A stretch of 50,533 nucleotides of DNA from DASPJL01 sp035628645. GTDB taxonomy: Bacteria > Bacteroidota > Bacteroidia > Cytophagales > Cyclobacteriaceae. Both the position numbers and the translations under genes were made by a program. Where the stretch lies: positions 1 through 50,533 of the forward strand of contig DASPJL010000147.1 of NCBI GenBank assembly GCA_035628645.1, in the 5' to 3' direction. This document shows positions 1 to 8,734 of this stretch, in pieces. Position 1 is the stretch's first letter; every line of letters starts with the position of its first letter. The notes below the pieces were generated by a model that saw only the letters and a list, made by a program, of their open reading frames with translations, ran no database searches and was not told where the DNA came from.

Positions 1-2
1 TT

Positions 3-1088
3 ATTGGTTTCGTAATTCTTTTGATCGATTATAAGTTCTATGATGCATTTGCCTACATTATCTATGTGGCAGTAATAGGATTACTTATATTAGTATTACT
101 TTTTGCCCGTGATGTAAAAGGAGCACATTCCTGGTTTGAAATTGGCGCATTCCGTTTCCAGCCTTCTGAGTTTGCCAAGTTTGCCACTTCTTTGGCTTTG
201 GCTAAATTCCTAAGCAGCACAACCAATAAGTTAGACAATTTAAAAACGTTAGGGCTTTCAGGAGCCATAATTTTATTTCCTGCTGCATTAATTCTTTTGC
301 AAAATGATACAGGATCCACATTGGTATTCAGTGCTTTTATTATCATGCTGTATAGAGAAGGATTAAATCCGATGATTCCGCTGTTAGGTATTGTTGCTAT
401 TTTCCTTTTTATTATGACCCTGTTGGTTGATCCGCTTTATTTATCCTTGTGTTTAATAGTATTGGCCGCTATTTTAATTTTCATAGGGAAGAAAAATGCG
501 AAGAGAATTATAGCCATTTCTGTTACGTTTGCCCTGTTTATAGGATTTGTACTTACCGTTAATTTTCTGATAAATAATGTATTTCAGGAGCACCAAAGGA
601 ACCGTATCAAAGTTCTTGTAGATCCGGATATTGATCCATTGGGCACTGGTTGGAACGTTACGCAGTCTAAAATAGCCATAGGTTCAGGAGGGTTATTGGG
701 AAAAGGCTTTCTAGAGGGAACGCAAACCAAATTTGACTTCGTTCCTGAGCAGAGTACCGACTTTATCTTTTGTACCATCGGAGAAGAACATGGTTTTATC
801 GGTACTTTTTTATTGATTCTACTCTTTTTAGGTTTATTTGCCCGGATAGTATTTCTCGCTGAAAGGCAAAAGTCAAGATTTGCGAGGATTTATGGGTATT
901 GTGTTGTTTCCATAATGTTTTTTCACTTCCTCATTAATATCGGAATGACTATAGGATTATTTCCTGTAATAGGTATACCCCTGCCGTTTTTTAGTTATGG
1001 AGGTTCTTCCTTATGGTCATTTACCATCTTATTATTTATTTTCTTAAAGCTGGATTCCCACAGAAAGCAGGTTCTTTTCAGGGACTAG
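3..1088 (+). CDS. rodA: RodA/SEDS peptidoglycan polymerase, 5' end missing
   Basis: This is the C-terminal 361 codons of a rod-shape-determining SEDS glycosyltransferase, which polymerises lipid II into glycan strands in the inner membrane together with a class B PBP. The reading frame is open to the left window edge, so the true start lies upstream; the TTG at 21 is not a credible start because in-frame coding precedes it. Seen directly: alternating hydrophobic segments, the conserved run around GTGWNVTQSKIAIGSGG, the VPEQSTDFIF motif whose Asp is essential in characterised SEDS proteins, and the C-terminal GIPLPFFSYGGSS signature. These separate RodA/FtsW from other polytopic proteins. RodA rather than FtsW is inferred from the QSKIAIGSGG and TDFIF wording. 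A repeat-rich hairpin follows the stop. Confidence 0.93.
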   Translation: MGFVILLIDYKFYDAFAYIIYVAVIGLLILVLLFARDVKGAHSWFEIGAFRFQPSEFAKFATSLALAKFLSSTTNKLDNLKTLGLSGAIILFPAALILLQNDTGSTLVFSAFIIMLYREGLNPMIPLLGIVAIFLFIMTLLVDPLYLSLCLIVLAAILIFIGKKNAKRIIAISVTFALFIGFVLTVNFLINNVFQEHQRNRIKVLVDPDIDPLGTGWNVTQSKIAIGSGGLLGKGFLEGTQTKFDFVPEQSTDFIFCTIGEEHGFIGTFLLILLFLGLFARIVFLAERQKSRFARIYGYCVVSIMFFHFLINIGMTIGLFPVIGIPLPFFSYGGSSLWSFTILLFIFLKLDSHRKQVLFRD

Positions 1089-1113
1089 GTAAAAGGTAAA
1101 TTTTGAATGTTAA

Positions 1114-1153
1114 ATATTAAATGAAGTCTACGTTCAAAGCTTCCATTTAATAT
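1114..1153. repeat. Degenerate TTTTGAATG/ATTAAATG repeat with hairpin after rodA
   Basis: An imperfect inverted repeat pairs 1114-1126 with 1140-1153 (one bulged base) around a 13-nt loop, 25 nt after the rodA stop. The left side belongs to a loosely periodic run (1098-1124) of TTTTGAATG/TTAAATATTAAATG words. It may stop rodA transcription, but there is no clean T-tract. A related word set recurs at 30250-30295. Confidence 0.45.
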
Positions 1154-1317
1154 TCGGCAATTTGGCAGACACTTTTTTAAACCTCTTAGGCTCAATTGTA
1201 AGGACTTTAGAATGCTTCATTAGAAGACACTGATTCGTCATCTGTCATTCTAAATTCCTCATTACTTAATAACTCATCATATTTCCTGTCGTATAGAAAA
1301 AGTATAAATGATATGCC

Positions 1318-1818
1318 ATGGAAACGATAACACACAGACAAGAGGCTTTAGAAACCCTTTATAATAAGATCAAGGATGTGAGATTTTGTATGCTTACGAC
1401 AGCAGAACCGGACGGAACCTTAAGGAGTCGTCCGATGGCTACGGTAAAATCAGAGCCAAACGGGACATTATGGTTTTTTACAAAAGAGTCTACAGGAAAA
1501 GTGGATGAGATTAATCATTATCGATCTGTGAACCTTAGTTACGCCGATCCGGGAGGAAATGTATATGTTTCAGTAAGTGGCGAAGCCATCATTTCTTTTG
1601 ATAAGACAAAAATGGAGGCATTATGGAATCCACTTTTCAGGGCTTGGTTTCCTCAAGGAATTGAAGACCCGGAAATTGCCTTAGTCAGTGTAAACATTAA
1701 ACAAGCTGAATATTGGGAGGCATCCTCCAATAAAATGGTTCAGCTTTTTGGGATGGTAAAGGCTATGGTAACCGGAAGTGAGTATCAGCCCGGTGACCAC
1801 GAAAAATTTGACTTTTAG
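1318..1818 (+). CDS. General stress protein 26-like pyridoxamine 5'-phosphate oxidase-family protein
   Basis: A 166-residue single-domain split-barrel flavin-binding protein of the pyridoxamine 5'-phosphate oxidase-like superfamily, closest in wording to general stress protein 26. Seen: the CMLTTAEPDGTLRSRPMAT segment at residues 22-40, followed by LWFFTKESTGKVDEI, which is the usual FMN/F420-type barrel core. Members bind FMN or FAD, but the substrate is generally unknown; the protein is probably cytoplasmic (no signal peptide). The next gene starts 17 nt after the stop and is also a general-stress-type enzyme, so the two are probably co-transcribed. The ATG at 1318 is the only good start. 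Confidence 0.85.
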   Translation: METITHRQEALETLYNKIKDVRFCMLTTAEPDGTLRSRPMATVKSEPNGTLWFFTKESTGKVDEINHYRSVNLSYADPGGNVYVSVSGEAIISFDKTKMEALWNPLFRAWFPQGIEDPEIALVSVNIKQAEYWEASSNKMVQLFGMVKAMVTGSEYQPGDHEKFDF

Positions 1819-1835
1819 GAAGATCAGATAAAAAT

Positions 1836-2696
1836 ATGAGTGATAAAGAGAACTTTCCTAAACAACATCAGGAAGAGCAGCCCGGGAAGCAGCACCTAAT
1901 GAATCCTGAGCCTGAGGTAATTAAAAAAAATTATAAAGCAGCCGGCAAATTACAAGGCAAAGTGGCGCTTATAACAGGAGGAGATAGCGGCATTGGAAGA
2001 TCGGTGGCTTTACATTTTTCGAAAGAAGGCGCTTCTGTAGCAATAGTATATACGCCAGAGGAAGAAAAGGATGCTTTCGATACCAAAGCGATGGTAGAGG
2101 ATGCAGGACAAGATTGCCTGCTTCTTTCAGGAGATTTGAAAAACACAGTATTTTGCGCTGAAATAGTGGAAAAAACAGTAGAGCGATTTGGGAAGTTAAA
2201 TATCCTGGTAAATAATGCGGCCGAACAGCGTCCTAAAGAGACTCTGGAAGAAGTTTCAGACGACCAATTAGAATCAACTTTTGAAACAAACATTTTTGCC
2301 TATTTCAGGGTGGCAAGGGCAGCAGTGAAATATCTTCAGCAGGGGGATTCCATTATAAATACAACCTCTGTTACCTCGTTCAGGGGAAGCGCCCAGTTGC
2401 TTGATTATTCCTCTACCAAGGGAGCAATTACTTCGTTTACACGCTCTCTTTCAATAAACTTAGCAAAGAAAGGTATTCGGGTAAATGGCGTTTCTCCCGG
2501 TCCAATCTGGACTCCGTTAATTCCTTCAACTTTTGATAAAGAAAAAGTGGCATCTTTTGGTACAAATGTTCCTTTGGGAAGAGCAGGCCAACCTTCAGAG
2601 GTAGCGCCTTGTTTTGTCTTTTTGGCTTCGGACGATGCCTCTTATATCACTGGGCAAACCCTTCATCCGAATGGTGGAGAGGTTATTAATACTTAA
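1836..2696 (+). CDS. SDR-family oxidoreductase (general stress protein 39 / YhxC type)
   Basis: A 286-residue NAD(P)-dependent short-chain dehydrogenase of the classical type with the extended N-terminus typical of the Bacillus YdaD/YhxC (GSP39) group. Seen: the cofactor-binding TGGDSGIG at residues 47-54, NNAA at 126-129, the catalytic region TTSVTS near 177-181, the Tyr191-x3-Lys195 pair in YSSTKGA, and the PGPIWTPL segment after it. The first 40 residues are hydrophilic and rich in Glu, Gln and Lys. The substrate cannot be read from sequence. It follows the split-barrel stress gene by 17 nt, and a strong hairpin follows the stop, which suggests a two-gene stress operon ending here. Confidence 0.88.
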   Translation: MSDKENFPKQHQEEQPGKQHLMNPEPEVIKKNYKAAGKLQGKVALITGGDSGIGRSVALHFSKEGASVAIVYTPEEEKDAFDTKAMVEDAGQDCLLLSGDLKNTVFCAEIVEKTVERFGKLNILVNNAAEQRPKETLEEVSDDQLESTFETNIFAYFRVARAAVKYLQQGDSIINTTSVTSFRGSAQLLDYSSTKGAITSFTRSLSINLAKKGIRVNGVSPGPIWTPLIPSTFDKEKVASFGTNVPLGRAGQPSEVAPCFVFLASDDASYITGQTLHPNGGEVINT

Positions 2697-2701
2697 AATA
2701 A

Positions 2702-2769
2702 AAGAGGCTGTCCAAAAAACTTTGCTGAATTTATTTCAGCATCTTAGGAAGACTTTTGGACAACCTCTT
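2702..2769. terminator. Nested palindrome, probable bidirectional terminator
   Basis: Outer arms 2702-2717 and 2754-2769 pair at 15 of 16 positions and carry the core GAGG-TGTCCAAAA. The 36-nt interior contains a second perfect 6-bp hairpin (2724-2729 with 2735-2740). It begins 6 nt after the SDR stop and faces the 3' end of the minus-strand gene at 2790, so it could end both transcripts. The outer word resembles insertion-sequence ends, but no transposase or flanking duplication is visible. Confidence 0.65.
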
Positions 2770-2789
2770 ACCGGTAAGTGTATTAAATA

Positions 2790-2996
2790 TTAATTTAAAA
2801 ATCGGACCTGTTCAAGTGCAAGCTGACGCGACACGGGAATGGCATTTGTATTCGTCGGATGCTTTAAATGGTTCAGATACTCCTGAACTATGGATGCCGC
2901 TGGAGTATTGTCTTCGGAATTCATTTTAACTTCCTTTACCACTTTATTTAATCTTATCAATTTCGAGATTATTGTCAGCAAGTTTAAAGTTTCCAT
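2790..2996 (-). CDS. Small hypothetical protein (68 residues)
   Basis: I do not recognise this gene. It encodes a 68-residue, mostly helical-looking protein with a hydrophobic/basic N-terminal third (LNLLTIISKLIRLNKVVKEV) and a more polar C-terminal part with HLKHPTNTN. There is no signal peptide, Cys pair or clear DNA-binding motif. It lies alone on the minus strand between the stress operon and ilvA, ends next to the nested palindrome at 2702-2769, and starts with ATG behind an A-rich leader. It could be a real orphan gene or a chance frame; the balanced composition favours real only slightly. Confidence 0.4.
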   Translation of the reverse strand: METLNLLTIISKLIRLNKVVKEVKMNSEDNTPAASIVQEYLNHLKHPTNTNAIPVSRQLALEQVRFLN

Positions 2997-3316
2997 ATCT
3001 TTTAAATTTTATTGATCGATTAAATAAATTCCAATATCCATTCCAGATCCCCAAATGTTCTCTTATTAATTGAAAATCCCGTTTTTAACTCATTTTAAGC
3101 TGTTTTTGTTAAATGGATAGTTCACTTCTGTTTTGAAATGTAATCCATAAATAGATTAAATTCCCAATTAGGGAAAATATTGCTGTTGATTGTATTCCTA
3201 AAACTAATGTTATTCAAAACGGATAGAATTAACGTTGTCCAAAGCAATGGAAGGTTATTTTTTAATTAAATTTGACTCCGTAGTTTCTTTTCTTATGTTA
3301 TCATTATTTTAATCTA
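2997..3316. other. Intergenic region between the divergent 68-residue gene and ilvA
   Basis: No gene is visible. The region is AT-rich and presumably holds divergent promoters. The only recognisable element is a TAnnTTTG box at 3267-3274, described separately. No riboswitch, T-box or leader-peptide attenuator is evident ahead of ilvA. Confidence 0.5.
3267..3274 (+). promoter_or_regulatory. Putative -7 box for ilvA
   Basis: TAAATTTG matches the Bacteroidota -7 consensus TAnnTTTG exactly and lies 42 nt before the ilvA ATG, a sensible leader length. There is no clear TTG at the expected upstream spacing, so this is only a partial promoter match. Confidence 0.35.
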
Positions 3317-4561
3317 ATGACAGAAAACTTTCATTTGGAAATTGAGAAGGCTTATCACAATCTGAAAACAATTGTTAACCATACTCAACTTCAGTTTAAT
3401 CAAAGACTCTCCGAAAAATTTAAGTCCAATATCTATTTTAAAAGGGAAGATCAGCAAACCGTCCGATCTTATAAAATAAGGGGAGCATACAATAGTATCT
3501 TTTCTTTAGATGCTCCCCAAAGATCAAAAGGGGTAGTTTGCGCCAGCGCCGGTAATCATGCACAAGGTTTTGCCTACGGGTGTAGCCTGATGAAGATCAA
3601 AGGACACGTATTTATGCCTCAGGTAACTCCAAAACAGAAAATATCAAGGGTTAAAAATTTTGGAGGAGAGTGGGTAACCATAGAACTTGTTGGAAATACT
3701 TATGATGAAGCCGCTCATGTAGCTTTTAAGTTTTGTACAGAACACAACATGACTTTTGTGCACGCCTTTGACAACCTTGCCACAATTGCAGGTCAGGGGA
3801 CAGTAGGGTATGAAATTTATAATGACCTTAAGGATGTAGATGTAGTAATTGTCCCGGTAGGTGGAGGTGGATTAATTTCAGGTGTCGGGGCTTATTTAAA
3901 ACAGAAAAATAAGGATATACAAATAATAGGTGTAGACCCGATGGGTGCGCCTAAAATGATTGAGGCCCTGAAAGCAGGTTATCCTAAAATATTAAATACC
4001 ATTGACAGCTTCCTGGATGGTGCGGCGGTAAAAAAAGCAGGTGATATTACTTATGAATTTGTGAAAGAGTTTGTGGATAAGATGATTGCAACACATGAAG
4101 GTAAAGTCTGCACCACAATGATCGAATTGTATCAAAATGAAGGAATAATTACAGAGCCTGCAGGTGCGATGGCTATAGCTGCGTTGGATCAGTGTGCGGA
4201 ATTTATAAAAGGAAAGAATGTAGTTTGTATCATAAGCGGAGGTAATAATGACATAAGCAGATATCCTGAAGTAATGGAAAGAAGCTTGATGTATGAAGGG
4301 CTAAAGCATTATTTTTTAGTGGAATTTGCACAGAAACCCGGAGAACTCTTAAGGTTTTTGCAAAAGGTACTGGGACCAAATGATGATATAATAAGATTTG
4401 AATATTTAAAGAAAACAAACCAGGAGTTTGGCCCCGCTTTAGTGGGAATTGAACTTACAAATAAGAAAGACCTTCAGCCACTCCTGGAAAGAATAAAGGA
4501 AAGTGATATTAAAATAAAAAATATCACGCATGACGATGTTTTGAGAAAATATTTTGTATAA
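3317..4561 (+). CDS. ilvA: Threonine ammonia-lyase (threonine dehydratase), biosynthetic
   Basis: A 414-residue PLP enzyme that deaminates threonine to 2-oxobutanoate, the first step of isoleucine synthesis. Seen: the PLP lysine in SYKIRGA (Lys53), SAGNHAQG at 78-85, the phosphate-binding VGGGGLISG at 181-189 and SGGNND near residue 310. A C-terminal ACT-like regulatory domain covers about residues 330-414 (FLVEFAQKPGELLRFL onward). Its length matches the short Bacillus-type IlvA with one regulatory domain rather than the roughly 510-residue enterobacterial form. The ACT-like domain favours the biosynthetic, feedback-controlled enzyme over the catabolic one. No other ilv gene is adjacent, so it appears to be transcribed alone. 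Confidence 0.94.
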   Translation: MTENFHLEIEKAYHNLKTIVNHTQLQFNQRLSEKFKSNIYFKREDQQTVRSYKIRGAYNSIFSLDAPQRSKGVVCASAGNHAQGFAYGCSLMKIKGHVFMPQVTPKQKISRVKNFGGEWVTIELVGNTYDEAAHVAFKFCTEHNMTFVHAFDNLATIAGQGTVGYEIYNDLKDVDVVIVPVGGGGLISGVGAYLKQKNKDIQIIGVDPMGAPKMIEALKAGYPKILNTIDSFLDGAAVKKAGDITYEFVKEFVDKMIATHEGKVCTTMIELYQNEGIITEPAGAMAIAALDQCAEFIKGKNVVCIISGGNNDISRYPEVMERSLMYEGLKHYFLVEFAQKPGELLRFLQKVLGPNDDIIRFEYLKKTNQEFGPALVGIELTNKKDLQPLLERIKESDIKIKNITHDDVLRKYFV

Positions 4562-4719
4562 TTAAGGCCCAGAAATACACCAGTTTATAAGAAATATATT
4601 CTTGGTTATTTTCCAATACCAGTTCGAAAAAAAATAATTTTCTTCAATTTCAAAAAATAAATATGCTAATTTACGCGGGTTTTTAAAAAAACATTAAATA
4701 CCCGAATCTAGATCATTAA

Positions 4720-5775
4720 ATGGGGCACAACGAAATTATCTTTTTCTCCTTATTCATTATATTTATTTTAGGAATGCTTATGCTGGATCTGGGTGTATTC
4801 AGCAAAAAGGACCACATTATTTCATTTAAGGAGGCAGCAGGATGGAGTGCGGTCTGGATAATGTTTACCCTGGTTTTTTATATGATTCTGGATACACACG
4901 GCGACCTTATCCATGGGATAAATAATTACCAGGAACTTGTAGAACTAAGGAATAAATATGCACCACATGTCAAGCTTCATCCCGGGAGCTATGAGGACAG
5001 CCTTCAAAGTTACAGAGACAATATGTCCCTGGAATTCATCACCGGTTATGTGATTGAATATGCCTTGTCTGTTGATAATATTTTTGTGATCATTTTGATC
5101 TTTTCAACTTTTGGTGTCAAAGAGAAGTATTACAAGAAGGTACTATTTTGGGGAATTCTCGGCGCCATCGTCATGCGGTTTATTTTCATTTTCGCTGGCG
5201 CAGCATTAATGAATAAGTATGATTGGATCATTTACATTTTCGGAGGATTTCTAATCTACACTGGAATAAAAATGTTCCTTACCCGTAACCAAGAGGAGAA
5301 GATTGAAACCAGTAAACATCCGCTTATTAAACTTATTTCCAAATACTTTCCCGTTTATCCGAAATACGTTTACGATAAATTTTTTGTAAAAGTAGATAAC
5401 AAATGGTCGCTAACTCCTTTGTTTTTGGTTTTACTGATGATTGAGTTTACCGATTTGATATTTGCAGTAGATTCGGTACCCGCAGTTTTTTCAGTGACAA
5501 AGGATCCTTTTGTTGTCTTTTTCTCCAATATTTTTGCCATTCTTGGCTTAAGGTCCATGTTCTTCTTTTTATCTAACATCATGCATCTTTTCCATTATTT
5601 GAAGATCGGATTGTCGGTATTATTAGTTTTTATAGGGATAAAAATGGTTTCACATTCCTATCTGGAGCAAATTGGTTTTAAAATCACTCATTCTTTGATT
5701 GTTATCGTTAGTATATTAGCGCTTAGCATAATACTTTCTTTGATTTTTCCCAAAAAAGAAGAAGTGAAAAGCTGA
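4720..5775 (+). CDS. TerC-family integral membrane protein
   Basis: A 351-residue polytopic membrane protein of the TerC/Alx family, which is linked to metal (especially manganese) export and tellurite resistance in other bacteria. Seen: multiple hydrophobic segments and the paired acidic membrane motifs EYALSVDN (113-120) and EFTDLIFAVDSVPAVFSVT (242-260), the family hallmark for metal coordination. A polar stretch of about 45 residues (60-105) separates the second and third membrane segments. The gene stands alone, 158 nt after ilvA and 131 nt before nhaA. The transported ion cannot be decided from sequence. Confidence 0.9.
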   Translation: MGHNEIIFFSLFIIFILGMLMLDLGVFSKKDHIISFKEAAGWSAVWIMFTLVFYMILDTHGDLIHGINNYQELVELRNKYAPHVKLHPGSYEDSLQSYRDNMSLEFITGYVIEYALSVDNIFVIILIFSTFGVKEKYYKKVLFWGILGAIVMRFIFIFAGAALMNKYDWIIYIFGGFLIYTGIKMFLTRNQEEKIETSKHPLIKLISKYFPVYPKYVYDKFFVKVDNKWSLTPLFLVLLMIEFTDLIFAVDSVPAVFSVTKDPFVVFFSNIFAILGLRSMFFFLSNIMHLFHYLKIGLSVLLVFIGIKMVSHSYLEQIGFKITHSLIVIVSILALSIILSLIFPKKEEVKS

Positions 5776-5906
5776 TTTTTTTATTCTGCTGTTGGAATTA
5801 AAGTCCGGATAAATTAAGATTTCTTCTCCGACGGTTTCAACCTTTTGGCTAATATTGGGTAAAAAATAGCTGCTGAATCTCGAATTCAGAATTCACTTAT
5901 CACCTT

Positions 5907-7217
5907 ATGGTTAAATCTACACTATCCACTATAATTCATCCTTTTCATAAACTCATTAAGGAAGAATATGGCTCAGGAATTGTCTTATTCTCAAGTGTGT
6001 TAATTGCTCTTATTTGGGCAAATTCACCCTGGGCCCATTCCTATCATTCCTTATGGGAAACCAAGTTCACGATTTCTTTTAATAATTATGTTCTTTCACA
6101 AGACCTGCACCATTGGATCAATGATGGATTAATGGCCATATTTTTTTTTGTAATCGGGCTGGAATTAAAGAGAGAGCTGATGGCAGGCGAGCTTTCTACT
6201 TTTAATAAAGCAGCTTTGCCTTGTATTGCAGCCTTCGGTGGGATGGTAGTACCGGCTTTTATTTATTTCTTATTTAATTACAATCAACCATCTTCCGGTG
6301 GGTGGGGAATTCCAATGGCAACCGACATTGCCTTTGCTATCGGATTGTTGACACTTGCTGGGAAAGGTATTCCCACTGCCGTGAAGGTTTTTTTAACAGC
6401 TTTGGCTGTGGTCGATGACTTGGGGGCGGTTTTGGTTATTGCTTTTTTTTATAGTTCTGATATTTCTCTGATAAATCTCGGCATTGGTATCCTTTTTCTT
6501 CTGGTATTGATCATGGGAAATATTGCAGGAATAAGAAGCACCCTTTTTTACGTTATTGTTGGGTTTTTGGGAATCTGGCTTGCTTTCCTGCTTTCGGGTG
6601 TTCATGCTACCATAGCGGGAGTTTTAGTGGCCTTCACGATTCCTGCAAGAACCAGAATAGACGAAAAGGAATATCTTGGGAAAATTAAAAAGTTAACTGC
6701 AACCTTTGAAAAAGAAATTCCTAGAGATGGTTCTTTGTTAACTGAACATCAACACTTGATTATTGAAGATATTAAGAGAGTAAGCAGCGATGCAGAAACA
6801 CCTCTGCAAAAGATGGAACATTCATTAATTACTTTTGTAGCTTTCGTGATCATGCCTTTGTTTGCACTTGCAAATTCCGGTGTCGCAATAGGTAAAGATT
6901 TTTTTAGTCAACTATTAAATCCTATAAGTCTCGGAATTATTGCAGGATTGGTCATAGGCAAATTTATTGGAGTTTTTACTTTTACCTTTCTCACAGTAAA
7001 AATGAAATTAGCTGCTCTTTCCGATGAAGTATCCTGGAATAGTGTACGGGGTATTGCACTTTTAGCGGGTGTCGGGTTTACAATGTCTATGTTTATCGCC
7101 GAACTTGCATTTCAGGATAAAGTAATGATAACACAGGCAAAATATGGTATACTAGTCGCTTCCTTTATTTCCGGTACTATTGGCGTGCTATTTTTTAAAC
7201 TTCAAAGCAAGAGGTAG
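5907..7217 (+). CDS. nhaA: Na+/H+ antiporter NhaA
   Basis: A 436-residue electrogenic sodium/proton antiporter of the inner membrane, used for pH and sodium homeostasis. Seen: MATDIAFAIG (Asp140, equivalent to the ion-site ATD of the E. coli protein), LTALAVVDDLGAV with the essential Asp170-Asp171 pair, LDLHHWINDGLMAIFFFVIGLELKRE-type N-terminal wording, and a polar loop at about 250-295 before the last helices. It is slightly longer than the E. coli protein (about 390 residues) because of that loop and a short N-terminal extension. The next gene starts 5 nt downstream, so the two probably share a transcript. The repeat-like GAATTCAGAATTCAC word at 5882-5896 lies just before the start. Confidence 0.95.
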   Translation: MVKSTLSTIIHPFHKLIKEEYGSGIVLFSSVLIALIWANSPWAHSYHSLWETKFTISFNNYVLSQDLHHWINDGLMAIFFFVIGLELKRELMAGELSTFNKAALPCIAAFGGMVVPAFIYFLFNYNQPSSGGWGIPMATDIAFAIGLLTLAGKGIPTAVKVFLTALAVVDDLGAVLVIAFFYSSDISLINLGIGILFLLVLIMGNIAGIRSTLFYVIVGFLGIWLAFLLSGVHATIAGVLVAFTIPARTRIDEKEYLGKIKKLTATFEKEIPRDGSLLTEHQHLIIEDIKRVSSDAETPLQKMEHSLITFVAFVIMPLFALANSGVAIGKDFFSQLLNPISLGIIAGLVIGKFIGVFTFTFLTVKMKLAALSDEVSWNSVRGIALLAGVGFTMSMFIAELAFQDKVMITQAKYGILVASFISGTIGVLFFKLQSKR

Positions 7218-7222
7218 ACAAT

Positions 7223-8734
7223 ATGAATTTTCTCATCACTGTAGACATTGGGACAACAAGTACAAAAACACTTGCATTTAGTGAAAGTGGCGATATTCTT
7301 GCAAAAGCTAATATTGCCTATACGATTATAAGTGACCAGACTGATCATCTGGAGCAGGATCCTGAAGAAATATTCAGGGCCATAAAGGAAAGTCTGAAAA
7401 CTGTGATGGATGAAACAGGCCCCGGACTTCTCGGTATATGTTTTAGCAGTGCCATGCACAGTCTCATTATAGTTGATGATCAAGGTAATCCCATCACTAA
7501 CTCAATAATTTGGGGAGACAACAGAAGTAGATCTGAGGCAGATAAATTGAATGCATCTTCCCTGGGAATGGAGATTTATCATAGAACAGGCACTCCAATT
7601 CACCCAATGTCGCCGTTATGCAAAATTGCCTGGTTTAAGAACTCACGAAGAGACGTATTTGATAAAGCTTATAAGTTTATTTCTATTAAAGAATATGTTT
7701 TTTATAAGTTTTTTGGAGAATATGTAATAGACCATTCTATTGCCTCTGCAACAGGTTTATTCGACATCTATGACCTAAAGTGGAACAAAGCCGCTTTGGA
7801 TTATTTAGAGATCACAGAAGAGAAACTGTCCAGACCGGTCGCAGTAACATATTCATTAGAGAACCTTGACCCAACAATACGACAGGAATTGAACCTTAAA
7901 GATTCCGCACCTTTTATTATTGGTGCTAGTGATGGTTGTTTAGCCAACCTGGGAGCAAACTCCATCAGCCGAGGACAAGCTGCTGTTACAATGGGAACAA
8001 GCGGTGCAATAAGGATTGCGTGTAACTCTCCCAAACCTGACTTGAAGCAAAGGGTCTTTAAATACTTATTAGATGAACACACATTCATTGTTGGCGGACC
8101 GATCAATAATGGCGCGATAGTGCTGAATTGGTTCAAAGAAAATTTTTGCAACGTATCTGAATTTTCCGACGACGATGCTTTCTTCAAGATGGTGGAAGAA
8201 AAAGCGACAGAAATTATTCCTGGTTCGAATGGATTGATATTTTTACCTTACCTGTTGGGAGAACGTGCACCCATTTGGAATTCTAATGCAAAAGGTGTTT
8301 TTTTTGGAATTGACATCAATCATACCAAGTATCATTTTTTAAAAGCTATTTTGGAAGGATTAGCCTTTGCTTTGTTTTCTATAGGAAATACCATTGAAGA
8401 ATTGACAGGAAATATTGAGGTGATAAGTGCAGGTGGAGGAATGTCAAAGTCGGGAATGTGGTGTCAACTGCTCGCGGATGTATTTAATAAAAAGGTGGTA
8501 ATCAACAATTCATCAGAAAGCTCTTCATTAGGGGCGGCAGTCCTGGGTTTCAAAGCATTGGGAGTTTATGAGGGTTTGGACGAAATCCACAATATAGTCG
8601 AGGTAATTGAAGAATATTTTCCTGATCCCGCAAAACATCAAAAATACCTGCAGGCATTTCATGTTTTTGAATCTCTTTATAAAAACGTTAAAGAAGATTT
8701 TAATAGTCTAGACCTGTTGAAGGAGAAAGGTTAA
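7223..8734 (+). CDS. FGGY-family carbohydrate kinase, probable gluconokinase
   Basis: A 503-residue cytoplasmic sugar kinase of the FGGY family. Seen: the N-terminal phosphate-binding DIGTTSTK (8-15), the EQDP motif that follows it in gluconokinases, SDGCLANLG and TMGTSGAIR in the middle, and the C-terminal ISAGGGMSKSGMWCQLLADV nucleotide-binding signature. The combination HLEQDPEEIF plus IIWGDNRS resembles GntK-type enzymes that make 6-phosphogluconate; xylulokinase is the main alternative. GAGGT sits 8 nt before the ATG, one of the few Shine-Dalgarno-like sites here. It follows nhaA by 5 nt; no gluconate transporter or 6-phosphogluconate dehydrogenase is adjacent, so the substrate call is tentative. 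Confidence 0.8.
   Translation: MNFLITVDIGTTSTKTLAFSESGDILAKANIAYTIISDQTDHLEQDPEEIFRAIKESLKTVMDETGPGLLGICFSSAMHSLIIVDDQGNPITNSIIWGDNRSRSEADKLNASSLGMEIYHRTGTPIHPMSPLCKIAWFKNSRRDVFDKAYKFISIKEYVFYKFFGEYVIDHSIASATGLFDIYDLKWNKAALDYLEITEEKLSRPVAVTYSLENLDPTIRQELNLKDSAPFIIGASDGCLANLGANSISRGQAAVTMGTSGAIRIACNSPKPDLKQRVFKYLLDEHTFIVGGPINNGAIVLNWFKENFCNVSEFSDDDAFFKMVEEKATEIIPGSNGLIFLPYLLGERAPIWNSNAKGVFFGIDINHTKYHFLKAILEGLAFALFSIGNTIEELTGNIEVISAGGGMSKSGMWCQLLADVFNKKVVINNSSESSSLGAAVLGFKALGVYEGLDEIHNIVEVIEEYFPDPAKHQKYLQAFHVFESLYKNVKEDFNSLDLLKEKG

Noticed and set aside
2702..2769. Insertion sequence or MITE
   Set aside because: The outer arms resemble IS ends, but there is no transposase and no target-site duplication, and the position right after a stop fits a terminator better.
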